From positions 1 to 64,000 of the forward strand of contig CAJYMH010000025.1 of the NCBI GenBank assembly GCA_913776195.1: DNA of 64,000 nt. Direction: 5' to 3'. Made by a program: the position numbers and the translations under genes. The notes beneath the pieces were generated by a model. The model had not been told where the DNA came from and ran no database searches. It saw only the letters and a program-made list of their open reading frames with translations. Every line of letters begins with the position of its first letter. Position 1 is the stretch's first letter. The DNA is from an uncultured Caulobacter sp. GTDB taxonomy: Bacteria > Pseudomonadota > Alphaproteobacteria > Caulobacterales > Caulobacteraceae. This document shows, in pieces, positions 55,915-64,000 of this stretch.

Positions 55915-56388
55915 ATGACGATCACCCTGTGGACCGCCGGCAGCATCTCCGGACCGCCGGGTTATGGCGGCTGGTCGTGGGTCTCCGCGCAGGACGGCGT
56001 CGCCAGCGGAATGGCGGGCGGGGAGCGCCGCTCAACGCTTCGCCGCATGCAGCTCACCGGCCTGATTGAAGCGGTGAAGGCGGCTTCGGTCGGGCTGAAG
56101 CTGATCATCCATTGCGACGAGGTCGCCGTCGCGCAAATCGCGCTCACCCGCCTGGCCGGCAAGCCGGTGGAGGTGGAGGAGGGCGATTTGTGGACTCAGC
56201 TTGACGCTATGCTGGCGCCGCGTCGGGAGGCGCTGGAGTTTCGGCGCATGGCCGTGCCTGGCGCGACCCATACCTTCATCGCCGCCTGGGCCGATCAGGC
56301 GCGCGACAAGACCAAGGCGACGGGGCCTTTCCGCACGGCGATCCCCAAGCCCAACCTGTCCAAGTTTCCCGGCTTGTCGGCCGCTTAG
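55915..56388 (+). CDS. RNase H-like protein lacking two catalytic acids
   Basis: 157 residues that align with RNase HI along the whole fold: TLWTAGSISGPPGYGGWSWV matches the first strand pair of RNase HI (F-TDGSxxGNPGPGGYG), RRMQLTGLIEAVKA matches NRMELMAAIVAL, IIHCDEVAV matches the third strand, DLWTQLDAML is the NVDLWQRLD helix, and AAWADQAR is the last helix. Of the catalytic D-E-D-D set, the first Asp is Ala8 and the Glu is Gln46, while Asp68 and Asp127 remain. It should not cleave RNA by the usual two-metal mechanism; a hybrid-binding or structural role is inferred. 2 nt after lolD; convergent 4-nt overlap with the next gene. Confidence 0.72.
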   Translation: MTITLWTAGSISGPPGYGGWSWVSAQDGVASGMAGGERRSTLRRMQLTGLIEAVKAASVGLKLIIHCDEVAVAQIALTRLAGKPVEVEEGDLWTQLDAMLAPRREALEFRRMAVPGATHTFIAAWADQARDKTKATGPFRTAIPKPNLSKFPGLSAA

Positions 56389-57017
56389 GTCGACGGCGGA
56401 TCCGGATAGCGTCCCTTGCGGGCGATCTCCTCGGGGCGGCGTTTGCGCAACACGATCTCGATGGCGCTTTCACCGGTCACCAGCACGGTCTGATCGAAAC
56501 GGACGAGCCCCTGCAGGAAGCAGGCGTCCAGCACCTCCATCTTCTGCACGCTGACCAGGTGGGTGTACTGGGTCAGCAGGTCCATCACGTTGATCGAGCG
56601 CGGGCTCCAGCTTTCGCGCTTGCCCGTGGTGAAGGTCCACTTGTGGTCGTCGTTGAAAGTGGAGGGGAAAATCCCCTGCTCATACATGTCCTCGTCGGGG
56701 ATCATGATGACCACATGGCCGCCCGGCTTGCAGATGCGGATCCAGTGGCCCAGCGCCAGCAGCGGATCGACCAGATGTTCCAGGCAGTGGCTGGAATGGA
56801 CGAAGTCGAAGCTTTCGTCCGGCACGCCTTCCATCAGCATGGCGTCGCCATCGGGAAGATCCCAACTGCGCAGGCTCGTCATCAGGGGGAACAACTGTCC
56901 GTAGTTGCCGATGCTGTCCTGACCCGCGCCGATGTCGATCCCGGCGCCGATCAGCCACCGCGTCGCGAACCGGCTGTCAGCGCTGCGCCGGATGATCGAC
57001 TTGCTGGTCTCGTGCAT
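56385..57017 (-). CDS. Class I SAM-dependent methyltransferase
   Basis: 210 residues. Motif I is GIDIGAGQDSIG, followed by SWDLPDGDAMLMEGVPDESFDFVHSSHCLEHLVDPLLALGHWIRICKPGGHVVIMIPDED, the methyltransferase-11 pattern (acidic SAM Asp, SSHCLEH motif IV, KPGG). The C-terminal MYEQGIFPSTFNDDHKWTFTTGK segment is shared with proteins that act in glycan or lipid modification. GAGGCGGG precedes the ATG at 57017. It diverges from sidA, so the 106-bp gap serves both. Confidence 0.85.
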   Translation of the reverse strand: MHETSKSIIRRSADSRFATRWLIGAGIDIGAGQDSIGNYGQLFPLMTSLRSWDLPDGDAMLMEGVPDESFDFVHSSHCLEHLVDPLLALGHWIRICKPGGHVVIMIPDEDMYEQGIFPSTFNDDHKWTFTTGKRESWSPRSINVMDLLTQYTHLVSVQKMEVLDACFLQGLVRFDQTVLVTGESAIEIVLRKRRPEEIARKGRYPDPPST

Positions 57018-57070
57018 GGGCCCGCCTCGTTGGTTCCTTTTCTGTATGAGGCGATTCCGCAGAACGGCTA

Positions 57071-57099
57071 TTGACGAGAACAAAGTTGGAACATAGAAC
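57071..57099 (+). promoter_or_regulatory. sidA promoter with LexA box in the spacer
   Basis: TTGACG (-35, 57071-57076), a 17-nt spacer, TAGAAC (-10, 57094-57099). The spacer contains GAAC-AAAGTTG-GAAC (57078-57092), a perfect match to the alphaproteobacterial LexA operator GTTC-N7-GTTC read on the other strand. LexA bound here would block polymerase, so the gene should be induced by DNA damage. Confidence 0.8.
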
Positions 57100-57123
57100 A
57101 AATGGGCAACTAGAGAGGCTTTT

Positions 57124-57216
57124 ATGGCTCTTCGTATCGCTCGTGAATCTCTGGCGCTTGCATCCGTCGCCGGCTTCGTCTGGATGATGTGTTCGATGGC
57201 GTTTCTGGTGGCCTGA
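57124..57216 (+). CDS. sidA: SOS-induced cell-division inhibitor SidA (30-aa membrane peptide)
   Basis: A 30-codon gene with a strong ribosome-binding site (AGAGAGG, 5 nt before the ATG). The peptide is [20 protein letters not shown] followed by [10 protein letters not shown]: a short basic start and one transmembrane helix. In C. crescentus the 29-residue inner-membrane protein SidA is encoded just before dnaE, is repressed by LexA, and stops division on DNA damage by binding the divisome protein FtsW. Size, topology, LexA box and position beside dnaE all agree; I identify it by these features and by memory, not by alignment. It lies 29 nt before dnaE, which may share the transcript. Confidence 0.82.
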   Translation: MALRIARESLALASVAGFVWMMCSMAFLVA

Positions 57217-57245
57217 GTCGGGGCCGCCCAGCGGGAGATAGACTG

Positions 57246-60200
57246 ATGTCGGATGGCGCGGCTGAAGGTTTCGTCCATCTGCGCGTCCGTTCCGCCTATT
57301 CGCTGCTGGAAGGGGCCATCAAGGCCGACGCCATCGGCAAGCTCGCCGCCGAACAGGGGATGCCCGCCGCCGCGCTCGCGGACCGGGCCAATCTCTTCGG
57401 GGCCCTGGAATTCTCGGTCACCACCAAGGACACGGGCGTCCAGCCGATCATCGGTTGCGCGCTGCCAGTCACCGGCATTGGAGATCGTCCGCCGGAGCGT
57501 TGGGCGCGCACGCCGACCGTGGTGCTGCTGGCTCAGAACGAGGCCGGCTATCTCAATCTCTCTGAACTGTCGTCCGCCGCCTATCTGAACGGTGACGGCA
57601 TGGCCGAACCCTCCGTGCCATGGAGTCTGGTGGTCCAGCATCATGAGGGCCTGTTGCTGCTGTCGGGCGGGCCCGATGGGCCGGTCGATCCCCTGTTCGC
57701 CGCCGGCAAGACGGCGGAGGGCAACGCCGCCCTGGCGGAGATGGCCAAGGTGTTCGGCGACCGCTTCTATGTGGAGTTGCAGCGTCACGGGCGGCACGAA
57801 GAAGCCTTGGCCGAGCCAGGTCTCGTCGCTTTCGCCTATGAGCATGACATCCCGCTGGTCGCCACCAACGACGTCTATTACGGCGAGCCGTCCCTGAGCG
57901 AGGCCCACGATGCGCTGCTGTGCATCGCCGACGGGGCTTTCGTCGGCCAGGATGAGCGTCGGCGGGTGACTAGTGAGCATTGGTTCAAGTCGGCGGAGGA
58001 GATGCGCCGGCTGTTCTCCGACCTGCCGGAGGCCTGCGATAACACCCTCGATATCGCCAAGCGCTGCGCCTTCATGGTCAAGAAGCGCGATCCGATCCTG
58101 CCGCGGTTCGACACGGGCGCGGGTCGTAGCGAGCCGGAGGAGCTGGCGCACCAGGCGCGTGAAGGGCTGAAAAAGCGACTGGCGGCGCTGGAGACCCTGG
58201 CCGTTCCTGAGGAGGAGTATTGGGCCCGGCTGGAGCGGGAGGTCGGGATCATCCAGAAGATGGGTTTCCCTGGCTACTTCCTGATCGTGTCGGACTTCAT
58301 CAAGTGGGCGAAGTCGCAGGGCATCCCCGTGGGGCCGGGGCGTGGTTCGGGCGCGGGCTCCCTGGTCGCCTGGGCCCTGACCATCACGGACCTCGATCCG
58401 CTGCGCTTCGGCCTTCTATTCGAGCGCTTCCTTAATCCGGAGCGGGTGTCCATGCCCGACTTCGATATCGACTTCTGCCAGGAGCGCCGGGAAGAGGTGA
58501 TCTCCTACGTGCAGGCCAAGTACGGTCGGGACCGTGTGGCCCAGATCATCACCTTCGGCTCCCTGCAGGCGCGCGCCGTGCTGCGGGACGTGGGCCGGGT
58601 GATGCAATTGCCGCTGGGTCTCGTGGACCGCCTTTGCAAGATGGTCCCGGCCAACCCCGCCAACCCGGTGACCTTGGCCAAGGCGATCGAGATCGAGCCG
58701 CGCCTGCAGGAGGCCAAGCGGGACGACCCGGCGGTGTCCGGCTGTCTGGATGTGGCGTTGCTGCTGGAGGGCTTGTTCCGCAACGCCTCGACCCACGCCG
58801 CCGGCGTGGTGATCGGCGACCGGCCCCTGACCGAACTGACGCCGCTCTACAAGGATCCGCGCTCGGAGCTGCCAGCCACCCAGTTCAACATGAAGTGGGT
58901 CGAGAGCGCCGGCCTTGTGAAGTTCGACTTCCTCGGCCTGAAGACGCTCACTGTGCTGGACCGTGCGGTCAAGCACATGGCCAAGCGCGGCGCCCAGGTG
59001 GACCTCTCGGCCCTGCCGTTCGACGACGCTCCGTCTTACGAGCTGATGAGTTCGGGCCAGACCGTCGGCGTGTTCCAGCTGGAAAGCCAGGGCATGCGCG
59101 ACACCCTGCGCAAGATGCGTCCAGGCACGCTGGAGGAGGTCACGGCGCTGATCTCGCTCTATCGCCCGGGGCCGATGGACAACATCGACACCTTCGTGGA
59201 CTGCAAGTTCGGCCGCAAGCCGGTCGACACCCTGCACCCGACGCTCGAGCCGGTGCTGCGCGAGACCTATGGGGTCATCGTCTACCAGGAACAGGTGATG
59301 CAGATCGCCCAGATCCTGGCTGGCTACAGCCTCGGTGAAGCCGACCTGCTGCGTCGGGCCATGGGTAAGAAGAAGAAGGAGGAGATGGACCTCCAGAAGG
59401 CGCGCTTCGTCAAAGGCGCGTCCGAGAAGGGGGTGCCCGAGGCGCAATCGGACAGCATCTTTGAACTGGTGGCCAAGTTTGCGGGCTACGGCTTCAACAA
59501 GTCGCACGCCGCCGCCTACGCCCTGATTTCGTATCATACGGCCTGGCTCAAGGCGAACGCGCCGGTGGAGTTCTACGCAGGCTCGATGAGTCTGGATATC
59601 TCCAACACCGACAAGCTTGCGGTCTTCTACCAGGACGCCAGGAAGTTCGGGGTCAAGGTGCGGCCGCCCTGCGTGAACCGCTCCGGCGCCGATTTCGAGG
59701 TGGAAGACGGCGAGGTGCTCTACGCCCTCGGGGCGGTGCGCAATGTGGGTCTGGCCGCCATGGAGCATCTGGTCGCCGTACGCAACGAGGGCGGACCGTT
59801 CCGCGACATCTTTGATTTCGTCGAGCGCGTCGATCCCAAGCAGGTGAACAAGCGCGCCCTTGAAAACCTGGCGCGGGCAGGGGCCTTCGACGCCATCCAT
59901 ACCAACCGCGCCCAGATCATGGCCATGGCCGACAAGCTGGCCGCCTATGGCCAGAGCGTCGCCGCCGATCGCGTGTCCGACCAGCTAAGCCTGCTGGGCG
60001 GGGATAATGTTGCCTCGGCGCGTCCGCCTATGCCGCGCACGGAGGCCTGGAACCAGGTCCAGCTTTTGGATGAGGAGTTGGCCGCGGTAGGCTTCTACCT
60101 GACCGGTCACCCGCTGGACGACATGGTTGATGCGCTGCGTCGCAAGCGCACAACCCTCTTGGCCGACGCCATCGTTCGTGCGGAGGCCGGCGCCGAGGCC

Positions 60201-60683
60201 TTCAAGATGGCCGGGGTCATCCGTCGCAGGCAGGAGCGCGTGCAGCAAAGCGGCGACCGCTTCGCCTTCGTCTCCCTGTCCGATCCGACGGGGGAGTACG
60301 AGGTTCTGTTTCCTCCGGAGCAGCTTCGCCGCTGCCGTGACGTGCTGGAGCCTGGCAAGGCCGTGGTCATTAAGGTGCGCGCCAAGGGCCGGGATGGGGA
60401 GGTTCGGTTCTTCGGCGACGACGCCGAACCCATCGAGAAGGCGATCGAGGGGGCGGTGGCTTCCCTGCGAGTGCATCTGTCGCCGGGCTCCGCGGAGATC
60501 GAGGCTCTGCGCAAGCGGCTGGAGGCCGGCGTCGGCCCGAAGGGTGGCGAGATCATGTTGATCGCCAGCCTGAGCGGCGGCCGTGAAGTCGAGCTGAAAC
60601 TGCCAGGCCGGTACAATCTCGACGCCCCCTTGCGCGGCGCATTGAAGACCGCGCCTGGCGTGCTCTATCTGGAGGAGGCGTGA
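57246..60683 (+). CDS. dnaE: DNA polymerase III subunit alpha
   Basis: Replicative polymerase catalytic subunit, 1145 residues. PHP domain at the start ([16 protein letters not shown]), palm with [14 protein letters not shown] and the catalytic triad region PDFDIDF (residues 404-410) plus the third Asp downstream, [25 protein letters not shown], the helix-hairpin-helix region and a C-terminal OB fold. It is the housekeeping DnaE1 type rather than the mutagenic DnaE2/ImuC, which travels with imuA-imuB. GGGAG precedes the ATG at 57246. The stop codon lies inside the region of the GFA-gene start. Confidence 0.97.
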   Translation: MSDGAAEGFVHLRVRSAYSLLEGAIKADAIGKLAAEQGMPAAALADRANLFGALEFSVTTKDTGVQPIIGCALPVTGIGDRPPERWARTPTVVLLAQNEAGYLNLSELSSAAYLNGDGMAEPSVPWSLVVQHHEGLLLLSGGPDGPVDPLFAAGKTAEGNAALAEMAKVFGDRFYVELQRHGRHEEALAEPGLVAFAYEHDIPLVATNDVYYGEPSLSEAHDALLCIADGAFVGQDERRRVTSEHWFKSAEEMRRLFSDLPEACDNTLDIAKRCAFMVKKRDPILPRFDTGAGRSEPEELAHQAREGLKKRLAALETLAVPEEEYWARLEREVGIIQKMGFPGYFLIVSDFIKWAKSQGIPVGPGRGSGAGSLVAWALTITDLDPLRFGLLFERFLNPERVSMPDFDIDFCQERREEVISYVQAKYGRDRVAQIITFGSLQARAVLRDVGRVMQLPLGLVDRLCKMVPANPANPVTLAKAIEIEPRLQEAKRDDPAVSGCLDVALLLEGLFRNASTHAAGVVIGDRPLTELTPLYKDPRSELPATQFNMKWVESAGLVKFDFLGLKTLTVLDRAVKHMAKRGAQVDLSALPFDDAPSYELMSSGQTVGVFQLESQGMRDTLRKMRPGTLEEVTALISLYRPGPMDNIDTFVDCKFGRKPVDTLHPTLEPVLRETYGVIVYQEQVMQIAQILAGYSLGEADLLRRAMGKKKKEEMDLQKARFVKGASEKGVPEAQSDSIFELVAKFAGYGFNKSHAAAYALISYHTAWLKANAPVEFYAGSMSLDISNTDKLAVFYQDARKFGVKVRPPCVNRSGADFEVEDGEVLYALGAVRNVGLAAMEHLVAVRNEGGPFRDIFDFVERVDPKQVNKRALENLARAGAFDAIHTNRAQIMAMADKLAAYGQSVAADRVSDQLSLLGGDNVASARPPMPRTEAWNQVQLLDEELAAVGFYLTGHPLDDMVDALRRKRTTLLADAIVRAEAGAEAFKMAGVIRRRQERVQQSGDRFAFVSLSDPTGEYEVLFPPEQLRRCRDVLEPGKAVVIKVRAKGRDGEVRFFGDDAEPIEKAIEGAVASLRVHLSPGSAEIEALRKRLEAGVGPKGGEIMLIASLSGGREVELKLPGRYNLDAPLRGALKTAPGVLYLEEA

Positions 60684-60685
60684 GC

Positions 60686-61045
60686 ATGGGCGGGGTGCAA
60701 ACCTACGAGGGCGGCTGTCAGTGCGGCGCCGTGCGCTATAGGGCCACGGCCAGCCTGGACGAGCTGATCGAGTGCAACTGCTCGCGCTGCGGCAAGCTGG
60801 GCACGATCCTGACCTTCATTACGCCGGACAATTTCGAGCTGCTGAAGGGCGGCGACGCCCAGACGACCTACAACTTCAACAGCAAGGCCATCGATCACCT
60901 GTTTTGCGCCACCTGCGGGGTCGAGTCCTTCGCCCGCGGCCGCACGCCGGACGGCAAGTCCATGATCGCGCTGAATGTCCGCTGTTTCGACGGCGTCGAG
61001 GTCAATGACCTGACCCCGACCCTGGTGGACGGCAAGAACTTCTGA
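60686..61045 (+). CDS. GFA family (glutathione-dependent formaldehyde-activating enzyme-like) protein
   Basis: 119 residues with the zinc Cys pattern of the GFA/CENP-V family: GGCQCGAVRY, CNCSRCGK and FCATCGVESF. Family members bind zinc and some accelerate glutathione-formaldehyde adduct formation; most have no tested function. ATG at 60686 is preferred because GAGG is then 7 nt upstream; GTG at 60680 overlaps the dnaE stop (GTGA) and is a possible coupled start. Co-directional and adjacent to dnaE. Confidence 0.85.
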   Translation: MGGVQTYEGGCQCGAVRYRATASLDELIECNCSRCGKLGTILTFITPDNFELLKGGDAQTTYNFNSKAIDHLFCATCGVESFARGRTPDGKSMIALNVRCFDGVEVNDLTPTLVDGKNF

Positions 61046-61133
61046 TCCATGGAGCCGGTCGGCATGGGCCGGCCAGGAATGGCGGCGGTCGGGGGATATC
61101 CGGTCGCGCTTCATCCGGTTTGTGCGGCGACGC

Positions 61134-61162
61134 TTGCTTTTAACGTCGTTTGCGCCTATCTC
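61134..61162 (+). promoter_or_regulatory. Candidate promoter of rpsB
   Basis: TTGCTT (61134-61139), 17-nt spacer, TATCTC (61157-61162). It would give a leader of about 120 nt before rpsB, consistent with a ribosomal-protein gene that has a regulated 5' leader. Confidence 0.5.
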
Positions 61163-61291
61163 GCGCGCCATCACACACGCAGGCGTTCGGTACCGACGGG
61201 TAAATCCCCGCTGGCTCCGTTCCGGTCCCAGATCGAATTCGTCGGTTCGGGGTTTGCCTGCGGAGGCGCAACCGGAAGAAGGAATTATCTT

Positions 61292-62128
61292 ATGGCGCTT
61301 CCCGAATTCTCCATGCGTTCGCTGCTCGAAGCAGGCGCGCACTTCGGTCACCAGACCCACCGCTGGAACCCGAAGATGGACCGCTACATCTTCGGCTCGC
61401 GTTCCAACATCCACATTATCGACCTGTCGCAGTCGATCCCGCTGCTTCACCAGGCCCTGGTGAAGGTGCGTGAAGTCGCCGCTTCGGGCGGTCGCGTGCT
61501 GTTCGTCGGCACCAAGCGTCAGGCTTCCGATCCGGTCGCGGCCGCCGCCAAGCGCTGCGCCCAGTACTATGTGAACCACCGCTGGCTGGGCGGCACCCTG
61601 ACCAACTGGCGCACCGTTTCGGGCTCGATCGCTCGTCTGCGCGAGCTGGAAGGCCTGCTGGACGCCCCTGGCAGCAGCCGTTCCAAGAAGGAACTGCTGC
61701 AGCTGACCCGCGAGCGCGACAAGCTCGAGCTGTCGCTGGGCGGCATCAAGGACATGGGCGGCATTCCGGACATCATGTTCGTGATCGACACCAACAAGGA
61801 AGCGATCGCGATCCTGGAAGCCCGCAAGCTGAACATCCCGGTCGTGGCCATTCTGGACACCAACTGCGATCCGGACGGCATCACCTACCCGATCCCGGGT
61901 AATGACGACGCCGCCCGCGCCCTGCAGCTGTACTGCGATCTGATCGCCGACGCCGTCCTGGACGGTCTGGCCGCCGGTCAAGTCGCTTCGGGCGTCGATC
62001 TGGGCGCTTCGGTTGCTCCGGTCGAGCCGGCCCTGGCCCGCGAACTGACCCCGGAAGCTCCGGCCGCCGCTCAGGAAGCGACCGCTGAAGCTAACGAAGC
62101 CGTCGCTGAAGAGCCGGCCGCCAGCTAA
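61292..62128 (+). CDS. rpsB: 30S ribosomal protein S2
   Basis: 278 residues: [26 protein letters not shown] at the start, [25 protein letters not shown], and [21 protein letters not shown]. The C-terminal ~45 residues are an Ala/Glu-rich tail ([20 protein letters not shown]) longer than in E. coli (241 residues), as found in other Caulobacterales. GAAGAAGGA lies 8 nt before the ATG. Confidence 0.97.
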   Translation: MALPEFSMRSLLEAGAHFGHQTHRWNPKMDRYIFGSRSNIHIIDLSQSIPLLHQALVKVREVAASGGRVLFVGTKRQASDPVAAAAKRCAQYYVNHRWLGGTLTNWRTVSGSIARLRELEGLLDAPGSSRSKKELLQLTRERDKLELSLGGIKDMGGIPDIMFVIDTNKEAIAILEARKLNIPVVAILDTNCDPDGITYPIPGNDDAARALQLYCDLIADAVLDGLAAGQVASGVDLGASVAPVEPALARELTPEAPAAAQEATAEANEAVAEEPAAS

Positions 62129-62134
62129 GCGTTT

Positions 62135-62159
62135 CGGCCGCATCGAAACGGTGCGGCCG
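62135..62159 (+). promoter_or_regulatory. Hairpin 1 in the rpsB-tsf spacer
   Basis: Perfect 8-bp stem CGGCCGCA/TGCGGCCG with a 9-nt loop, 7 nt after the rpsB stop. No T-run directly after. Together with hairpin 2 it may attenuate or process the rpsB-tsf message. Confidence 0.45.
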
Positions 62160-62176
62160 TCCGAAATCTGACATGC

Positions 62177-62210
62177 GACCGGGCTAGACCAGCCCGGTCG
62201 CCAACTTTTT
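62177..62210 (+). promoter_or_regulatory. Hairpin 2 in the rpsB-tsf spacer (partial terminator?)
   Basis: GACCGGGCT/AGCCCGGTC (9 bp) with loop AGACC, followed 7 nt later by TTTTT at 62206-62210. The gap before the T-run makes full termination unlikely; attenuation that lowers tsf relative to rpsB is plausible. Confidence 0.5.
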
Positions 62211-62227
62211 GAATCTGGAGATTTCTC

Positions 62228-63169
62228 ATGGCTGAGATCACCGCCGCGCTCGTCAAGGAGCTGCGCGAAAAGTCCGGCGTCGGCATGATGGACTGCAAGA
62301 AGGCGCTCGCCGAAAACAACGGCGACATCGATGCGTCCATCGACTGGCTGCGCGCCAAGGGCCTGTCCAAGGCCGCCAAGAAGGCTGACCGCGCCGCTGC
62401 TGAAGGCCTCGTGGCCGTCGCCGTCGCCGAAAACGGCGCTGGTGAAACTGCCACCGCCGTCGAAGTGAACGCCGAAACCGACTTCGTCGCCCGCAACGAC
62501 CTGTTCCAGACCGCCGCCCGCCAGATCGCGCAAGCCGCGCTCGGCACCGACGGCTCGATCGAAGCCATCACCAGCGCCAAGCTGGCTGGCGGCGAAACCG
62601 CTCAGGAGCACCTGACCAACCTGATCGCCACGATCGGCGAGAACATGATGGTCCGTCGCGCCGCGCGCTTCACCGTGGATAACGGCGTCGTCGCTTCGTA
62701 CATCCACAACGCCACCGCGCCGGACCTGGGCCGGATCGGCGTGCTGGTGGCTCTGGACTCGACGGCTTCGGACAAGGCCGCCCTGCGCGACCTGGGCCGC
62801 AAGATCGCCATGCACGTGGCCGCGACCGCCCCGCTGTCGCTGTCGCCGGAAGATCTGGACCCGGCCGCCATCGAGCGTGAGAAGGCCGTGTTCACCGAGC
62901 AGGCCCTGGAATCGGGCAAGCCGGCCGCCGTCGTTGAAAAGATGATCGAAGGCCGTATCCGCAAGTTCCTGGAAGAAGTCGTGCTGGTGAAGCAGGCCTT
63001 CGTCATGAACCCGGATCAGACGATCGAGCAACTGCTGGCTGAAGCCGGCAAGACCCTCGGCGCCCCGGTTTCGATCAAGGCGTTCACGCGTCTCGCCCTG
63101 GGCGAAGGCGTCGAGAAGAAGACCGAAGACTTCGCCGCGGAAGTGGCGGCCGTCAGCGGCCAGGGCTAA
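62228..63169 (+). CDS. tsf: Elongation factor Ts
   Basis: 313 residues; nucleotide-exchange factor of EF-Tu. N-terminal UBA-like module with [24 protein letters not shown], the core [18 protein letters not shown], and the C-terminal coiled-coil module. GGAG is 8 nt before the ATG. Standard rpsB-tsf-pyrH order; a strong terminator separates it from pyrH. Confidence 0.97.
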   Translation: MAEITAALVKELREKSGVGMMDCKKALAENNGDIDASIDWLRAKGLSKAAKKADRAAAEGLVAVAVAENGAGETATAVEVNAETDFVARNDLFQTAARQIAQAALGTDGSIEAITSAKLAGGETAQEHLTNLIATIGENMMVRRAARFTVDNGVVASYIHNATAPDLGRIGVLVALDSTASDKAALRDLGRKIAMHVAATAPLSLSPEDLDPAAIEREKAVFTEQALESGKPAAVVEKMIEGRIRKFLEEVVLVKQAFVMNPDQTIEQLLAEAGKTLGAPVSIKAFTRLALGEGVEKKTEDFAAEVAAVSGQG

Positions 63170-63196
63170 GCCCTTAGTAAATTAGAGCACCCTATG

Positions 63197-63234
63197 AGGG
63201 CGCGGCGCGTTCGACGCGCGCCGCGCCCTTGTTT
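63197..63234 (+). terminator. Rho-independent terminator of tsf
   Basis: A perfect 13-bp GC stem (63197-63209 with 63217-63229) and 7-nt loop, followed by TTGTTT. Confidence 0.85.
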
Positions 63235-63267
63235 ATGTTGCGTACACGAGTCGACGAGAGCCCGCCC

Positions 63268-63987
63268 ATGACCCTTCCGACACCCCGCTACCGCAAGATC
63301 CTTCTGAAGGTCTCCGGCGAGGTGCTGATGGGCGACAGCCCGTACGGCATCGACACCAACACGGTCGAGGCCGTGGCCCAGGACATCGCCGAAATCGTAA
63401 AGCAGGGCATCCAGCTGAGCCTGGTGATCGGCGGCGGCAATATCTTCCGCGGCCTGGCCGGCGCGGCCAAGGGCATGGAGCGGGCCAGCGCCGACTACAT
63501 GGGCATGCTGGCCACGGTCATGAACGCCCTGGCCATGCAGGACGCGCTGGAGCGCATCGGCGTCCAGACCCGCGTGCAGTCCGCCATCCCGATGGACACC
63601 ATCTGCGAACCCTACATCCGCCGTCGCGCCCAGCGCCACCTGGAGAAGGGCCGTGTCGTGATCTTCGCCGCCGGCGTCGGCGCGCCGTTCTTCACGACGG
63701 ACACCGGCGCGGCCCTGCGCGCCGCTGAAATGGGCGTGGACGCCCTGTTCAAGGGCACCAGCGTGGATGGCGTCTATACCGCCGATCCCAAGAAGGACCC
63801 GAACGCACAACGTTATGACCGCCTGAGCCACCAGGACGTCCTGGCCAAGGATCTGCGCGTCATGGACGCCTCGGCGATCAGCCTGATGCGCGACAGCGCC
63901 ATCCCGATCGTCGTTTTCTCCATCAAGGGGCGCGGCAATCTGCTCAGCGTCCTGGCCGGCGATGGTGTGCATACCACCATCGCCTGA
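63268..63987 (+). CDS. pyrH: Uridylate kinase
   Basis: 239 residues; converts UMP to [19 protein letters not shown] at the start, [10 protein letters not shown] (phosphate loop), [20 protein letters not shown], and [18 protein letters not shown] are diagnostic of the bacterial amino-acid-kinase-type PyrH. ATG at 63268 is chosen over an upstream in-frame ATG at 63229 or 63235 that would lie on the terminator side. Complete; frr would be expected next, outside the window. Confidence 0.96.
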   Translation: MTLPTPRYRKILLKVSGEVLMGDSPYGIDTNTVEAVAQDIAEIVKQGIQLSLVIGGGNIFRGLAGAAKGMERASADYMGMLATVMNALAMQDALERIGVQTRVQSAIPMDTICEPYIRRRAQRHLEKGRVVIFAAGVGAPFFTTDTGAALRAAEMGVDALFKGTSVDGVYTADPKKDPNAQRYDRLSHQDVLAKDLRVMDASAISLMRDSAIPIVVFSIKGRGNLLSVLAGDGVHTTIA

Positions 63988-64000
63988 ACTGCCTGACTGA

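Noticed and set aside
58084..58088. Possibility that dnaE here is the error-prone DnaE2/ImuC because of the nearby SOS box
   Set aside because: Length, PHP domain and the sidA-dnaE-rpsB setting fit the replicative DnaE1; no imuA or imuB is adjacent.
60665..63031. 788-codon open frame on the minus strand across the GFA gene, rpsB and tsf
   Set aside because: Antisense to three conserved genes; a product of high third-position GC, with no family motif and no ribosome-binding site.

Overview
The window is a high-GC, gene-dense chromosomal segment of an alphaproteobacterium, almost certainly a member of the Caulobacteraceae related to Caulobacter. The basis is mixed. The order cicA-clpX-lon-HU-nuo and the block sidA-dnaE-rpsB-tsf-pyrH match what I remember of the Caulobacter crescentus chromosome. 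A protein resembling the N-terminal lattice-anchoring domain of the Caulobacter S-layer protein RsaA is present, and promoters resembling the Caulobacter housekeeping consensus (TTGACGS, 10-14 nt, GCTANAWC) can be seen. I see no insertion sequence, prophage, integrase or CRISPR array; this is core genome with small lineage-specific insertions.

Region 1 (1-9.9 kb): three tRNAs (Glu, cut by the window edge; Pro; Arg) surround a two-domain cold-shock protein and an NDUFS4-like accessory subunit of complex I. Then follow a LytTR membrane regulator, a DUF2306 membrane protein, a SleB-type cell-wall hydrolase lipoprotein, the RsaA-domain protein, cystathionine beta-lyase, an orphan amino-acid-binding protein, and a minus-strand operon cysK-like/sseA/GNAT.

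Region 2 (9.9-21.3 kb): a minus-strand phrB-cfa pair, a plus-strand kdsA-hldD-DUF3089 group (LPS inner-core precursors), then on the minus strand recG, an EamA transporter, a 56-residue basic protein, a periplasmic trehalase and the HAD protein CicA.

Region 3 (21.3-31.6 kb): clpX, an MHS-type transporter, lon with a candidate heat-shock promoter, HU, tRNA-Val, a VOC protein with a tiny membrane protein, a glycine-zipper envelope protein, a GT4 glycosyltransferase, a TorF-like outer-membrane protein, a lipoprotein and tRNA-Asp.

Region 4 (31.9-56.4 kb): one long co-directional run. The 14 genes of NADH:quinone oxidoreductase are mostly coupled by stop/start overlaps and carry three small extra genes: two 2-helix membrane proteins between nuoE and nuoF, and a lipoprotein between nuoH and nuoI. 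The run continues into birA, coaX, RNase J, methylmalonyl-CoA epimerase and a DUF1467 protein, then a fused methyltransferase-like protein, proS, lolC/E, lolD and a degenerate RNase H-like protein.

Region 5 (56.4-64 kb): a minus-strand methyltransferase, then a 30-codon gene under a promoter whose spacer holds a perfect alphaproteobacterial LexA box (GAAC-N7-GAAC). By size, membrane character and position before dnaE this is the SOS cell-division inhibitor SidA. dnaE, a GFA-family protein, rpsB, tsf and pyrH close the window. The most notable items are the sidA/LexA unit, the stand-alone RsaA anchoring domain, the catalytically incomplete RNase H fold and the extra small proteins inside the nuo operon.
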